This document shows positions 27,035-37,583 of a stretch of 50,807 nucleotides of DNA, piece by piece; the stretch's first letter is position 1, and each line of letters opens with the position of its first letter. The position numbers were made by a program, and so were the translations under genes. The stretch is from Gammaproteobacteria bacterium (GTDB taxonomy: Bacteria > Pseudomonadota > Gammaproteobacteria > UBA9339): the NCBI GenBank assembly GCA_023480665.1, contig JAMCWR010000001.1, positions 71,846 to 122,652 of the forward strand. The letters run 5' to 3'. The notes beneath the pieces were generated by a model. It ran no database searches and was not told where the DNA came from. It saw nothing but the letters and a program-made list of their open reading frames with translations.

Positions 27035-29791
27035 TCAATGGCGCTCAAGTTTTGCAAGTTGTGCTTTAAGCTTATCAAGATTTATTTGACACTCTTTTAA
27101 ACGAGCCTGTTCTTTTGCGACAACTGCAGCTGGTGCTTTAGTTAAATAACTTTGATTTGTTAATTTAACTTGAGCACGGTCTATTTCTACAGTTAATTTA
27201 GCGATTTCTTTATTGAGTCTTGTTGCTTCGGCCTTTAAATCTATTAAATCTGCCAAAGGAATATGTAACTCAAGCTCGTCAATTATTGCTGTAGCCGCAA
27301 GCGGAATATTATCCTTTATAACCCAATCAATTTTATCCAGTTTTGCTAGAGTTTTTAAATATTGAGCATGTTCTGCAACACGTGTTTTATCAGCAGCTGT
27401 GCCTTTGGATAACAAAATAGGCAGCAGCTTTGCTGGTGAGATATGCATTTCGCCGCGAATGTTTCTGATAGCGATAATTACTTTCTTTAGCCATTCAATT
27501 TCATCGCTGGCGTTTTGAGAAATTTTCGCCTCTGAATATTCTGGATATTTTGTGAGCATGATAGTTTTATCTTTACTAGGTAAATACTTTGTTACTTCTT
27601 GCCACAATTCTTCTGTGATAAAAGGCATAAATGGATGAATGACTCTTAACAAGGCTTCCAAAATAGTGATCAGGGTAATGCGCGCGCCTTGTTTTTGGGC
27701 ATTACTACTAGCAGGTGAAGTTAAACATGGTTTTGATAGCTCTAAATACCAATCGCAAAACTGGTGCCAAGTGAAATCATAAATTGCTTGGGCGATTAGA
27801 TCAAAGCGATAATTTGCAAATTCACTGCTAATAATTTGCAAAGTTTTTTGCATTTCGGATTGAATCCATTTGTCGGCCAAGCTAAATTCGATATCTTGAT
27901 CAGCATAATTAAAATTATCGAGCTGCATTAATACATAACGCGTAGCATTCCAAAGCTTTGTACAAAAATTTCGGTAACCTTCTAAACGCGCAACATCAAA
28001 ATTAATATCGCGACTAGTGGAGGCGAGGGCACAAAAAGTAAAGCGCAAAGCATCAGCGCCATAGGCAGCAATCCCTTCTGGAAACTCAGCGCGTGTTTTC
28101 TTTTCAATTTCTTTTGCGAGCTGCGGTTTCATTAAATATGTTGTGCGTTTCGCAATTAATTTTTCAAGTGAAATGCCGTCAATCAAGTCTACAGGGTCAA
28201 GTATATTCCCTTTAGATTTAGACATTTTGTGGCCATGACTATCACGAATTAAACCGGTAATGTAGACATTTTTAAACGGGACGTCGCCAATAAACTTTAG
28301 CCCCATCATTACCATGCGCGCCACCCAAAAGAAGATAATATCAAAGCCAGTTACGAGTACATTTGTTGGGTAAAAAGTTTTTAGCTCCAAGGTTTGTTCT
28401 GGCCAACCTAAAGTGGAAAATGGCCAAAGTGCTGATGAAAACCAAGTATCTAATACATCTTCATCTTGCTTGAGATTTGCAGTATTGAGTTTATATTTTT
28501 CGCGTACTTCGGCTTCATTGTTGCCCACATAAACATGGCCCTTATCGTCATACCAAGCAGGAATGCGATGACCCCACCATAATTGCCGGCTGATACACCA
28601 ATCTTCAATATTTTCCAGCCAGAGAAAATATGTCTTGCTCCAGTTGCTTGGGTAAAATTTAATTTTTTGTTCTTTTACTGCATTAATTGCTGGCCCGGCT
28701 AATGCTTTTGCATTTAAAAACCATTGATCGGTTAGGTATGGTTCAATAATTGCGCCACTTCTCTCGCAAATTGGGATTTTTAAAGTATGTTTTTCAGTTT
28801 TGATGAGTAACCCAAGAGCTGTAAGATCAGCAATGATTTGTTCGCGTGCTTCGAAGCGGTCTAACCCTTGATAGGCTTTTGGAGCATTCTCGTTGATTTT
28901 TGCATCTTTAGTGAAAATATTTATTTGTGGTAAGTTGTGCCTTAAGCCTAGCGCGTAATCGTTGAAATCATGCGCGGGAGTAATTTTCACGCAACCTGTG
29001 CCAAATTCTTTATCCACATAGTCATCAGCAACTATGGAGATAACTCTATCTGCGAGTGGTAGTTTTGCTTTTTTCCCAATTAAATGCTGGTAACGCTCAT
29101 CAGTTGGGTTAACTGCTATGGCTACATCTCCAAGCATTGTTTCTGGGCGTGTTGTAGCTACAATCAATGATTCATCACTATCAACTATTGGGTAACGAAT
29201 ATACCAAAGCGATCCATTGCGATCTTCGCTAACTACTTCCAAATCTGAAATTGCAGTGTTAAGCACTGGGTCCCAGTTTACTAATTTTTTGCCACGATAG
29301 ATTAAGCCTTCAGTATAAAGTTGAATAAACACCTGTTGTACGGCTTTGGCTAAGCCAGGATCCATGGTGAAGCGTTCGCGGCTCCAGTCCGCAGAAACTC
29401 CGAGCCTGCGTTCTTGTTTACTGATGGTATCGCCAGAATATTTTTTCCACTCCCAAATTTTTTCGACAAATTTTTCGCGACCAAGTTCGTGTCTATCTTG
29501 CCCTTCAACTTTTAGTTTTTGTTCGACCACAATTTGCGTGGCAATGCCGGCATGATCCAAACCAACTTGCCACAAGGTGTTAAAACCTCGCATGCGATGG
29601 TAGCGAATCAATGCATCCATGATACTTTGCTGAAAGCCATGCCCCATATGCAATGTGCCAGTGACATTTGGTGGCGGGATTACAATACAATAAGGATCGC
29701 CGTTGCCGCTTGGGCAAAAGTAGTTAGCTTTTTCCCAGGTTTGGTACCATTTTTGTTCAATATCTTTTGGTTCGTATGTTTTTGTATTCAT
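27035..29791 (-). CDS. valS: Valyl-tRNA synthetase
   Basis: A class I synthetase of 918 residues. It has PPPNVTGTLHMGHGFQQ (HIGH motif about 47-50), ATTRPETMLGD in the editing domain, HKMSKSKGN as the KMSKS loop, and a C-terminal coiled-coil arm (LNKEIAKLTVEIDRAQVKL) that grips the tRNA. It is downstream of holC, as in most gammaproteobacteria. Confidence 0.97.
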   Translation of the reverse strand: MNTKTYEPKDIEQKWYQTWEKANYFCPSGNGDPYCIVIPPPNVTGTLHMGHGFQQSIMDALIRYHRMRGFNTLWQVGLDHAGIATQIVVEQKLKVEGQDRHELGREKFVEKIWEWKKYSGDTISKQERRLGVSADWSRERFTMDPGLAKAVQQVFIQLYTEGLIYRGKKLVNWDPVLNTAISDLEVVSEDRNGSLWYIRYPIVDSDESLIVATTRPETMLGDVAIAVNPTDERYQHLIGKKAKLPLADRVISIVADDYVDKEFGTGCVKITPAHDFNDYALGLRHNLPQINIFTKDAKINENAPKAYQGLDRFEAREQIIADLTALGLLIKTEKHTLKIPICERSGAIIEPYLTDQWFLNAKALAGPAINAVKEQKIKFYPSNWSKTYFLWLENIEDWCISRQLWWGHRIPAWYDDKGHVYVGNNEAEVREKYKLNTANLKQDEDVLDTWFSSALWPFSTLGWPEQTLELKTFYPTNVLVTGFDIIFFWVARMVMMGLKFIGDVPFKNVYITGLIRDSHGHKMSKSKGNILDPVDLIDGISLEKLIAKRTTYLMKPQLAKEIEKKTRAEFPEGIAAYGADALRFTFCALASTSRDINFDVARLEGYRNFCTKLWNATRYVLMQLDNFNYADQDIEFSLADKWIQSEMQKTLQIISSEFANYRFDLIAQAIYDFTWHQFCDWYLELSKPCLTSPASSNAQKQGARITLITILEALLRVIHPFMPFITEELWQEVTKYLPSKDKTIMLTKYPEYSEAKISQNASDEIEWLKKVIIAIRNIRGEMHISPAKLLPILLSKGTAADKTRVAEHAQYLKTLAKLDKIDWVIKDNIPLAATAIIDELELHIPLADLIDLKAEATRLNKEIAKLTVEIDRAQVKLTNQSYLTKAPAAVVAKEQARLKECQINLDKLKAQLAKLERH

Positions 29792-29847
29792 TTTTTATAA
29801 CTCTTTGAAAAATATAATAATTTTTTTTACATATTTTTTGCGGGGTT

Positions 29848-30279
29848 TTAAACATTATGGGTTTCTAGGGTAAATCCTTCTTGCTTGTAGAACTTATAAT
29901 GTTCGCGGCTTAGCGCTCGGCTTTTTTGTTCGTTGGTTACAATTTCAATAATATGCGCGAATTCATGATAAAAACTTGGGATTTCAGCGGTTAAGTTAAT
30001 TAATACATCTATATGGGTTGGCGGTGGATTTTTTTTGTAACCAATCAGCACTTGTGGCACGGGGTTTGGATTATTGTTATAAATTGCGTGAGGTACAAAA
30101 CTAATATCGCGAAAAGTCCAGAGCGATGTATCTAGGTTATATGCTTCATCCGCATCATTTACTAAGATATAAATCGACCTATTTGCAGCATAAGCTTTTT
30201 CAGCCAGCCGAGCTGCGCAGAGGCTGTGTGATTTTGTCTCTGCGTCTTCTAAAATGTAAAAAACTGCTTTTTTGTTCAT
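29848..30279 (-). CDS. holC: DNA polymerase III subunit chi
   Basis: Chi links the clamp loader to single-stranded-DNA-binding protein. 143 residues: KAVFYILEDAE, then AARLAEKAYAANRSIYILVNDADEAYNLD and SLWTFRDISFVPHA, matching the chi fold and its usual order. ATG 30279 is used rather than a TTG three codons upstream. It sits between lptF (divergent) and valS. In relatives pepA precedes holC; here it is absent. Confidence 0.93.
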   Translation of the reverse strand: MNKKAVFYILEDAETKSHSLCAARLAEKAYAANRSIYILVNDADEAYNLDTSLWTFRDISFVPHAIYNNNPNPVPQVLIGYKKNPPPTHIDVLINLTAEIPSFYHEFAHIIEIVTNEQKSRALSREHYKFYKQEGFTLETHNV

Positions 30280-30378
30280 AGCAAGCAATTCTAATCGTTA
30301 ACTTAATAAGTTTAAAGGTGGATTTTAAGATTATTTTTATGGCACAATAACACCGAACAACAAAACACAACATACATC

Positions 30379-31494
30379 ATGATAATTGCCAGATATCTAG
30401 CTCGAGAAGTTTATACAGTATTGCTTGCTACTGCAGTAGTATTGATAATAATCTTTTTAAGTAATCAATTCGTGCATTATATGCATATTGCTGCTGCAGG
30501 CGATCTTTCCAGCCATGCGGTAGGGTTATTGTTATTATTAGAATTGCCCGTGCTTGCGGCAGTGCTATTGCCCGTGAGTTTGTTTTTGGCGATTTTAATG
30601 GCTTATGGCAGATTATATGCTGATAGCGAGATGACAGTTTTATCTGCCTGTGGGGTAAGCCCGCTACGCCTGCTTTTAATTACCAGTGCTTTTTCTGCAA
30701 TTATTATGTTGCTTGTGGCAACATTAACTTTTTGGGTGAATCCAATTGCCCGCAATTACACAACGCGGATATTGTCTGGGAAAACTAGCAGTTCTATTGA
30801 ACTTTTACAGCCGAATCGCTTTAATTCAGTTGCTGGTGGCAAGTGGGTTTTTTATGTTGATACAGCGTCGAGCGATCACAGGAGTTTTGAAAAAGTATTT
30901 GCTGCAAAACAAGCCGAAGGTAATCCAAACTCAAAGAAAAATAATTTAAGCGCAGTAATTGCGAAAGGTGCTTACCAAAAAGTTGACGAGAGCAGCTCTG
31001 ATTTATATTTAGTTTTAACTAATGGATATCAATATACAGGAGTGCCTGGCAAAAGAGATTATCAGATTATCAAATATGATGAATATGGGGTTAATGCTGA
31101 GCAGGCCGCAGAAGCTTGGCAACCAGATAAAAGCGGTACCCCAACCATCGCTCTTTGGCAAAAACGCGCCGATCCAATTATGGGAACAGAGTTAGAGTGG
31201 CGCATAGCTTTGCCATTATCGGCTTTTATTTTGGCATTGATTGGCGCGCCGTTGAGCAGAATTAAGCCGCGTTATGGTCGTTATATACAACTTCTGCCTG
31301 GAATACTGTGCTATATTATTTATGTTAATTTATTATTTTTGTCAAAAGCCTGGATGAAAAAAGGAGTACTGTCATTGGTTGTTGGTATGTGGTGGGTGCA
31401 CGGCATTATGCTGGCAATTGCCCTGGTATTAATTTTATTGCAGCTTGGATTAAAAGATAGCTTAAAAAAACTGATCAAAAAACATAGCGTATGA
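30379..31494 (+). CDS. lptF: LPS export permease LptF
   Basis: One of the two permease subunits of the LptB2FG ABC exporter that extracts LPS from the inner membrane. 371 residues: three transmembrane helices at each end and a periplasmic beta-jellyroll between. Typical stretches are ELPVLAAVLLPVSLFLAILMAYGRLYADSEM and PLSRIKPRYGRY. The start overlaps no gene and has no clear Shine-Dalgarno; only about 100 bases separate it from divergent holC. It overlaps lptG by four bases. Confidence 0.95.
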   Translation: MIIARYLAREVYTVLLATAVVLIIIFLSNQFVHYMHIAAAGDLSSHAVGLLLLLELPVLAAVLLPVSLFLAILMAYGRLYADSEMTVLSACGVSPLRLLLITSAFSAIIMLLVATLTFWVNPIARNYTTRILSGKTSSSIELLQPNRFNSVAGGKWVFYVDTASSDHRSFEKVFAAKQAEGNPNSKKNNLSAVIAKGAYQKVDESSSDLYLVLTNGYQYTGVPGKRDYQIIKYDEYGVNAEQAAEAWQPDKSGTPTIALWQKRADPIMGTELEWRIALPLSAFILALIGAPLSRIKPRYGRYIQLLPGILCYIIYVNLLFLSKAWMKKGVLSLVVGMWWVHGIMLAIALVLILLQLGLKDSLKKLIKKHSV

Positions 31495-32558
31495 AAATTT
31501 TTGAGAAATATCTTGGCAAGACAGTTATCACTTATGTTTTTATAGTAGCATTAGTGTTGCTTGCTGTGCGCGCATTCATTGAGTTTTCTAATGAATTCCC
31601 TGATATTGGTTCAGGGAATTACGGGATTTTACAGGTATTTTTATATGTACCAATGATGTTGCCATTAGATGTGTATGAATTTTTTCCGATGGCTGGTTTG
31701 CTTGGATGCATTCTTGGCCTTGGTTTACTTGCCTCACACAGCGAATTAATAGTTATGCAATGCTCAGGTTTATCTTTGGTTAAAATTACTTGGGCAGTAG
31801 TTAAGGCGGCTATTTTGCTTGTCGCGATTATGTTTTTTGTCGGCGAAGTACTTGCGCCGATTGCAGAGCGCATTGCTATTGAAAATAAAACCACTGCCGT
31901 TAGTGGTGGCCAAACTTATTTTTCGAAAGAAGGGGTTTGGGTAAAAAGTGAAACTAATTTTGTGCATATTGATAAAGTATTAACCAATGGCAAGCTGGAA
32001 GGAGTAACGCGCTATGCACTCGACGACAATTATAATTTAGAGCTGATTAGTTTTGCTGAGAATGCATCGTATCAAGATAATCAGTGGACATTTTATAATG
32101 TTGCGCAAACTAATTTTGTGGATAATAAAACTGTAGCAACACATTTCCCCGAACAAAATTGGGGTTTTAAATTGAAGCCAAGATTGCTTGATTTAACCAC
32201 ATTTGATCCTAACCAAAAATCACTTGTTGCATTATATTCACATGTGAAAGCCCGCAAGCAAAGTGGTCTTGATGCTACGCATTATGAGTTTATTTTTTGG
32301 CAGAGAATTTTTCAGCCGCTTGCAAGTTTAGTTATGATATTGCTTGCGATACCATTTGTGTTTGGTCCGCTTCGATCTGCAACTACTGGTTTAAGAATGC
32401 TTGCTGGGGTAATGCTTGGGTTTGCTTTCTATATTTTAAATCAATTTGCTGGCCCAATGAGCGCGGTTTATCATGTGCCACCATTTGTTGCCGCTCTTTT
32501 TCCTATATTATGTTTTTTTGTAATCGGTGGGCTTTTGGTATTACGGGCCAGGCAATAA
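31491..32558 (+). CDS. lptG: LPS export permease LptG
   Basis: The second permease of LptB2FG, 355 residues with the same three-plus-three transmembrane layout. Characteristic are LPLDVYEFFPMAGLLGCILGLG, SELIVMQCSGLSL and the C-terminal FVFGPLRSATTGLRMLAG. The ATGA overlap with lptF implies coupled translation. lptB and lptC are not in the window. Confidence 0.95.
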   Translation: MKIFEKYLGKTVITYVFIVALVLLAVRAFIEFSNEFPDIGSGNYGILQVFLYVPMMLPLDVYEFFPMAGLLGCILGLGLLASHSELIVMQCSGLSLVKITWAVVKAAILLVAIMFFVGEVLAPIAERIAIENKTTAVSGGQTYFSKEGVWVKSETNFVHIDKVLTNGKLEGVTRYALDDNYNLELISFAENASYQDNQWTFYNVAQTNFVDNKTVATHFPEQNWGFKLKPRLLDLTTFDPNQKSLVALYSHVKARKQSGLDATHYEFIFWQRIFQPLASLVMILLAIPFVFGPLRSATTGLRMLAGVMLGFAFYILNQFAGPMSAVYHVPPFVAALFPILCFFVIGGLLVLRARQ

Positions 32559-32584
32559 CAACTAAAATAATCGAGTCTATTATT

Positions 32585-33607
32585 ATGCAAGCAAAAAAAT
32601 GTTTAGTATTAATTTCAGGTGGCTTAGATTCAATGCTTGCCGCAAAGTTACTTATCGAACAAGGAATTCATGTCGAAGGAATAAATTTTTTTACTGGCTT
32701 TAGCGGCGAAAATCCAAATTTAATTGAAAATCAAAATGCCATTAAATTGCATTCAGCACGTTGGGTCGCAAAGCAGTTGGCAATAAAGCTACATTTGATT
32801 GATGTCGCGAATGACTTTAAATGTGTTTTGTTTAATCCGCATTTTGGTTATGGCGCAAATTTAAATCCATGCCTTGATTGTAAAATTTTTATGGTGAAAA
32901 AAGCTTTTGCTTATTTACAGCAAAACGGTTTTGATTTTTTAGTTACGGGTGAAGTGCTAGGGCAGAGGCCAATGTCGCAGCGCAAAGATACTCTACCAAT
33001 TGTAGCAAAAGATACTGAAGATTTATTATTACGGCCACTTTCAGCCAAATTATTAGCGCCAACGTTACCTGAGCGCGAGGGCTGGGTAGATCGAAAATTG
33101 CTCTGTGACTTTAATGGCCGTACGCGAAAGCCACAAATTGCTTTAGCAAAAAAATTCGGTTTTCAAGATTTCCCTCAACCAGCTGGCGGATGTGAGTTAA
33201 CTGACCCCGTGTTTACTCGGCGCTTAAAAGATTTATGGCAACATCGCTCAAGTAAAGAATATTCATTAGATGATATCGCGTTATTAAAAACCGCACGTCA
33301 TTTGCGCCCTCGAAGCAATTTTAAATTAATTATAGGTAGAGATGAATCTGATAACGTAAAACTTCAAAAATATCAAGCGCAGTATATTTCGCTACTTTGC
33401 GTATCTTACCCCGGACCAATTGTGTTGATCGATGGCACAGTAAATGATGATGATATTAATTTAGCCGCGCGCCTGACCGCATATTTTGGCAAGGGTCGGC
33501 ATGACAACGCTGTATTGATTAAGATTAAAAAACCTGATGCGGAGGAATATAATCTAACCGTAAAACCAATATCAGAGCAGGAGTTATTGAAAAATTGGTA
33601 TATTTAA
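32585..33607 (+). CDS. PP-loop ATP pyrophosphatase, probable tRNA thiolation enzyme (ThiI/MnmA-like)
   Basis: 340 residues. The PP-loop SGGLDS (about 10-15) binds ATP for substrate adenylation. NPCLDCKIFM supplies a CxxC pair, followed by TGEVLGQRPMSQRKDTL, a block typical of a stand-alone family annotated as ThiI-like or 2-thiouridylase-related and common in Epsilonproteobacteria and Aquificae. PQPAGGCELTD adds another Cys. The C-terminal part is a small alpha/beta domain without a rhodanese Cys. ATG 32585 is used; the frame also runs upstream inside lptG, but that part is out-of-frame lptG sequence. The exact substrate is not certain. Confidence 0.82.
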   Translation: MQAKKCLVLISGGLDSMLAAKLLIEQGIHVEGINFFTGFSGENPNLIENQNAIKLHSARWVAKQLAIKLHLIDVANDFKCVLFNPHFGYGANLNPCLDCKIFMVKKAFAYLQQNGFDFLVTGEVLGQRPMSQRKDTLPIVAKDTEDLLLRPLSAKLLAPTLPEREGWVDRKLLCDFNGRTRKPQIALAKKFGFQDFPQPAGGCELTDPVFTRRLKDLWQHRSSKEYSLDDIALLKTARHLRPRSNFKLIIGRDESDNVKLQKYQAQYISLLCVSYPGPIVLIDGTVNDDDINLAARLTAYFGKGRHDNAVLIKIKKPDAEEYNLTVKPISEQELLKNWYI

Positions 33608-33640
33608 AAAAGATTTTTGGTACATTTCCATTTCTCTTGT

Positions 33641-33765
33641 TATACCCTGCGTCTTTCAAACGTAGGCTTTGTTGCGCTCTTGCTCGCAATGCTCATTTAC
33701 CTTAAGTAAACTCCGCTTGCTCGCTTCAAGCGCGCCTCGCCTACGTTTGAAATACTGTGGGTATA
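33641..33765. repeat. 125-bp inverted-repeat element (MITE-like)
   Basis: 27-bp arms 33641-33667 and 33739-33765 read TATACCC-nnn-GT-n-TTTCAAACGTAGGC toward the centre, differing at four positions. The interior is GC-richer, with short alternating motifs (TTGCGCTCTTGCTCGCAATG, then GCTTGCTCGCTTCAAGCGCG) that can also pair locally. It fills the centre of the 303-base gap between the PP-loop gene and pyrG; the rest of that gap is plain AT-rich sequence. Confidence 0.8.
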
Positions 33766-33907
33766 CCAAATATTACCTAAAATAATTATCATGAATATCG
33801 CAAAACTCTATGCATGAAGAATAATTCGTATTAGAATATTGTTCCATTCGATCAGTCAATTTTTAAATGCTTTTAATAATCGGTTGTAAATTCTTTGAGG
33901 ATTGTAA

Positions 33908-35539
<1,632 letters not shown>

Positions 35540-35569
35540 TAACCAAGAAATTGTGCTGCTAGCCAGTAG

Positions 35570-35610
35570 GTTGGGTCAAGCGCGCTTTTTACGCGGACCC
35601 AACATTTTTT
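35570..35610 (+). terminator. Hairpin-repeat terminator after pyrG
   Basis: GTTGGGTC (35570-35577) pairs with GACCCAAC (35596-35603) around a GCG/CGC inner stem, followed by ATTTTTT. It is a single copy of the hairpin found twice in the 12929-13091 MITE, here placed to end pyrG transcription. Confidence 0.7.
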
Positions 35611-35705
35611 GCATTTTTATTTTTAAAATCATGATATAATACAACATATTATATAGTTTTTATAAACTAATTGTTTAAATTTTTTAATGTGAGTTTTAAC
35701 ATTTT

Positions 35706-36521
35706 ATGAAACTGAATAACTTTGAAATTGGTTTGAATAAGCCATTTTTTTTAATCGCCGGTCCTTGTGTGATTGAAAGCGAAAAAATTGTGCTCGAAAC
35801 TGCAGAGAAGCTTAAAGAAATCACCGAGCGTTTGGGTATTAATTTTGTGTTTAAAACTTCATTTGAAAAAGCTAACCGCACTTCGGGGAAATGTTTTACT
35901 GGTCTAGGTTTGACTGAGGGTTTACGCATTTTACGCAAGGTGAAAGAAGAATTAAAACTTTTGGTTTTGACTGATGTGCATGAATATACGCCAATTGATG
36001 AAGTGGTAGCGGTCGCCGATATCCTACAAACTCCAGCATTTTTATGCAGGCAGACGCATTTTTTGCAAAAGGTTGCGAGTTATAAATTGCCAATGAACAT
36101 CAAAAAAGGGCAATTTTTATCACCGTGGGACATGAAGAATGTTGTAGAAAAAGTCCGTGCAGCTGGCAATGAAAAAATCATGGTTTGCGAAAGAGGCTCA
36201 TCTTTTGGTTACAATAATTTAGTTGTTGATATGCGTTCACTAGTTGTTATGCGCGATTGCCTATGCCCAGTAATTTTTGATGCAGGGCATTCGGTGCAAT
36301 TACCCGGGTCGACCGGATCTTCTACCGGCGGGCAGAGTGAATTTATCGAGCCTTTGGCGCGAGCAGCAGTGGCGGTAGGGGTGTCCGGTGTTTTTATTGA
36401 AACCCATCCCGATCCAAGCCAGGCTTTGTGCGACGGCCCAAATTCTCTGCCGTTGCATAATATGGAAAAGCTGCTAGTGATTTTAAAAGATCTAGATTTA
36501 GCAGTAAAAAACCGTATTTGA
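35706..36521 (+). CDS. kdsA: 3-deoxy-D-manno-octulosonate 8-phosphate (KDO8P) synthase
   Basis: Condenses phosphoenolpyruvate and arabinose 5-phosphate for the LPS inner core. 271 residues: [10 protein letters not shown] (17-26), [18 protein letters not shown], and the later [19 protein letters not shown] and [21 protein letters not shown]. The barrel is complete. Its presence, with lptE, lptF and lptG, shows the organism makes LPS with a KDO core. Confidence 0.96.
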   Translation: MKLNNFEIGLNKPFFLIAGPCVIESEKIVLETAEKLKEITERLGINFVFKTSFEKANRTSGKCFTGLGLTEGLRILRKVKEELKLLVLTDVHEYTPIDEVVAVADILQTPAFLCRQTHFLQKVASYKLPMNIKKGQFLSPWDMKNVVEKVRAAGNEKIMVCERGSSFGYNNLVVDMRSLVVMRDCLCPVIFDAGHSVQLPGSTGSSTGGQSEFIEPLARAAVAVGVSGVFIETHPDPSQALCDGPNSLPLHNMEKLLVILKDLDLAVKNRI

Positions 36522-36550
36522 TGGCGCTTTGTGCCGCTTATCTGCTTATC

Positions 36551-36647
36551 TATTTGATTAATAATACAAAATTATTAAAAAAAATCTGCATGTTTTGTAA
36601 CACTTTGATTTTAAACATAAATTTTTTTACATGTTTTCCCATTGATT
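36551..36647 (-). repeat. Dispersed repeat, copy 3
   Basis: Read on the minus strand it has the same blocks as copies 1 and 2: AATCAATGGGAAAACATGTAAA, GTTTAAAATCAAAGTGTTAC, AAAACATGCA, then TATTATTAATCAAATA. It lies 30 bases downstream of kdsA and antisense to it. Confidence 0.75.
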
Positions 36648-36737
36648 TTAAACGAAAAATTGAAATTAGCACCCAGTAACTGGGTATTCTACTATCGATA
36701 TACGACTGTTAGAAAATGGAGAATAATAGAGATTACT

Positions 36738-37515
36738 ATGGCTGATATAAAAAAATCATTAATTTATATATCCCTTACTTTGGTTGTTTTGTATACTTTA
36801 CCAGGTTTTGCGATTAACCAACTCCAGCCGGCGACGGACACGCAATTACAAAAAATCTTAATTGATTTTACCCAATATGCCGAACAAGCCAGAAAAGAGT
36901 GGCAAATTCCAGGGATGGCAATTGCGATTGTAAAAGATAATCAAATTATTTATAAAAAGGGGTTTGGAGTACGCAATACAAAAGGCGAACCAGTAACTCC
37001 GGAAACTATTTTCAATGTTGCATCGTTAACCAAATCATTTACTGCCGCACTTTTAGCAAAGCAAATTGAAGAAGAGAAATATACTTGGGATACAAAAGTA
37101 CAGCAGCTTTATCCCGAATTTAAACTTTACGATTCTAAAGCAACACAGGAGTTCGCAGTTAAAGACTTGGTTGCGCATGATAGTGGTTTGTCAGCCCGCG
37201 CACTGCAATTTCTCCCCTATTTTGGTTATGACCAAGACTATCAAATTCATGGTCTACGGGAATTTAGTAGTAGCAAAAGATGTTGATCATTTATCGCTTA
37301 TCATTGGGCCTAAAAAAGTTCAGTGGTCATTGATGCAATGTCAAAATAATACCTTTAAAGCTTTCTGGCCAAGCTCGAGCAAGCTCGATTTTCCGATGCT
37401 TTTAGGCAAAGAAGGGGTGGTTAAATTTATCCCTGTTAAAGCAACCAATGTTATCGGAAAGATGCAGGTTAATTATTTAAATGCTGATGGCGGTGGGGTT
37501 TTTGTAAAAAAATGA
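36738..37515 (+). pseudogene. Serine beta-lactamase-like hydrolase, internally deleted
   Basis: The N-terminal part (signal peptide LIYISLTLVVLYTLPGFA; WQIPGMAIAIVKDNQIIYKKGFG; nucleophile motif SLTK in NVASLTKSF) reads in one frame to about 37245. A C-terminal part reads in another frame from about 37245 to 37515 (VYGNLVVAKDVDHLSLIIG, then NNTFKAFW), like the DUF3471 tail of penicillin-binding-protein-type esterases. The middle, including the Y-x-N motif and most of the fold, is missing. One deletion with a frame change explains this. The fused 5' frame stops at 37286, so no active enzyme is expected. Confidence 0.85.
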
Positions 37516-37583
37516 GAATGACCCTTATTTTTATTTATATCGACCACAAGCTCGCATGAACAAAAATAACATGCTTATAACTT

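Noticed and set aside
32297..32584. Long N-terminal extension of the PP-loop protein inside lptG
   Set aside because: The 96 extra codons are an out-of-frame reading of lptG with odd Cys/Trp-rich composition; the family begins at the Met encoded at 32585.
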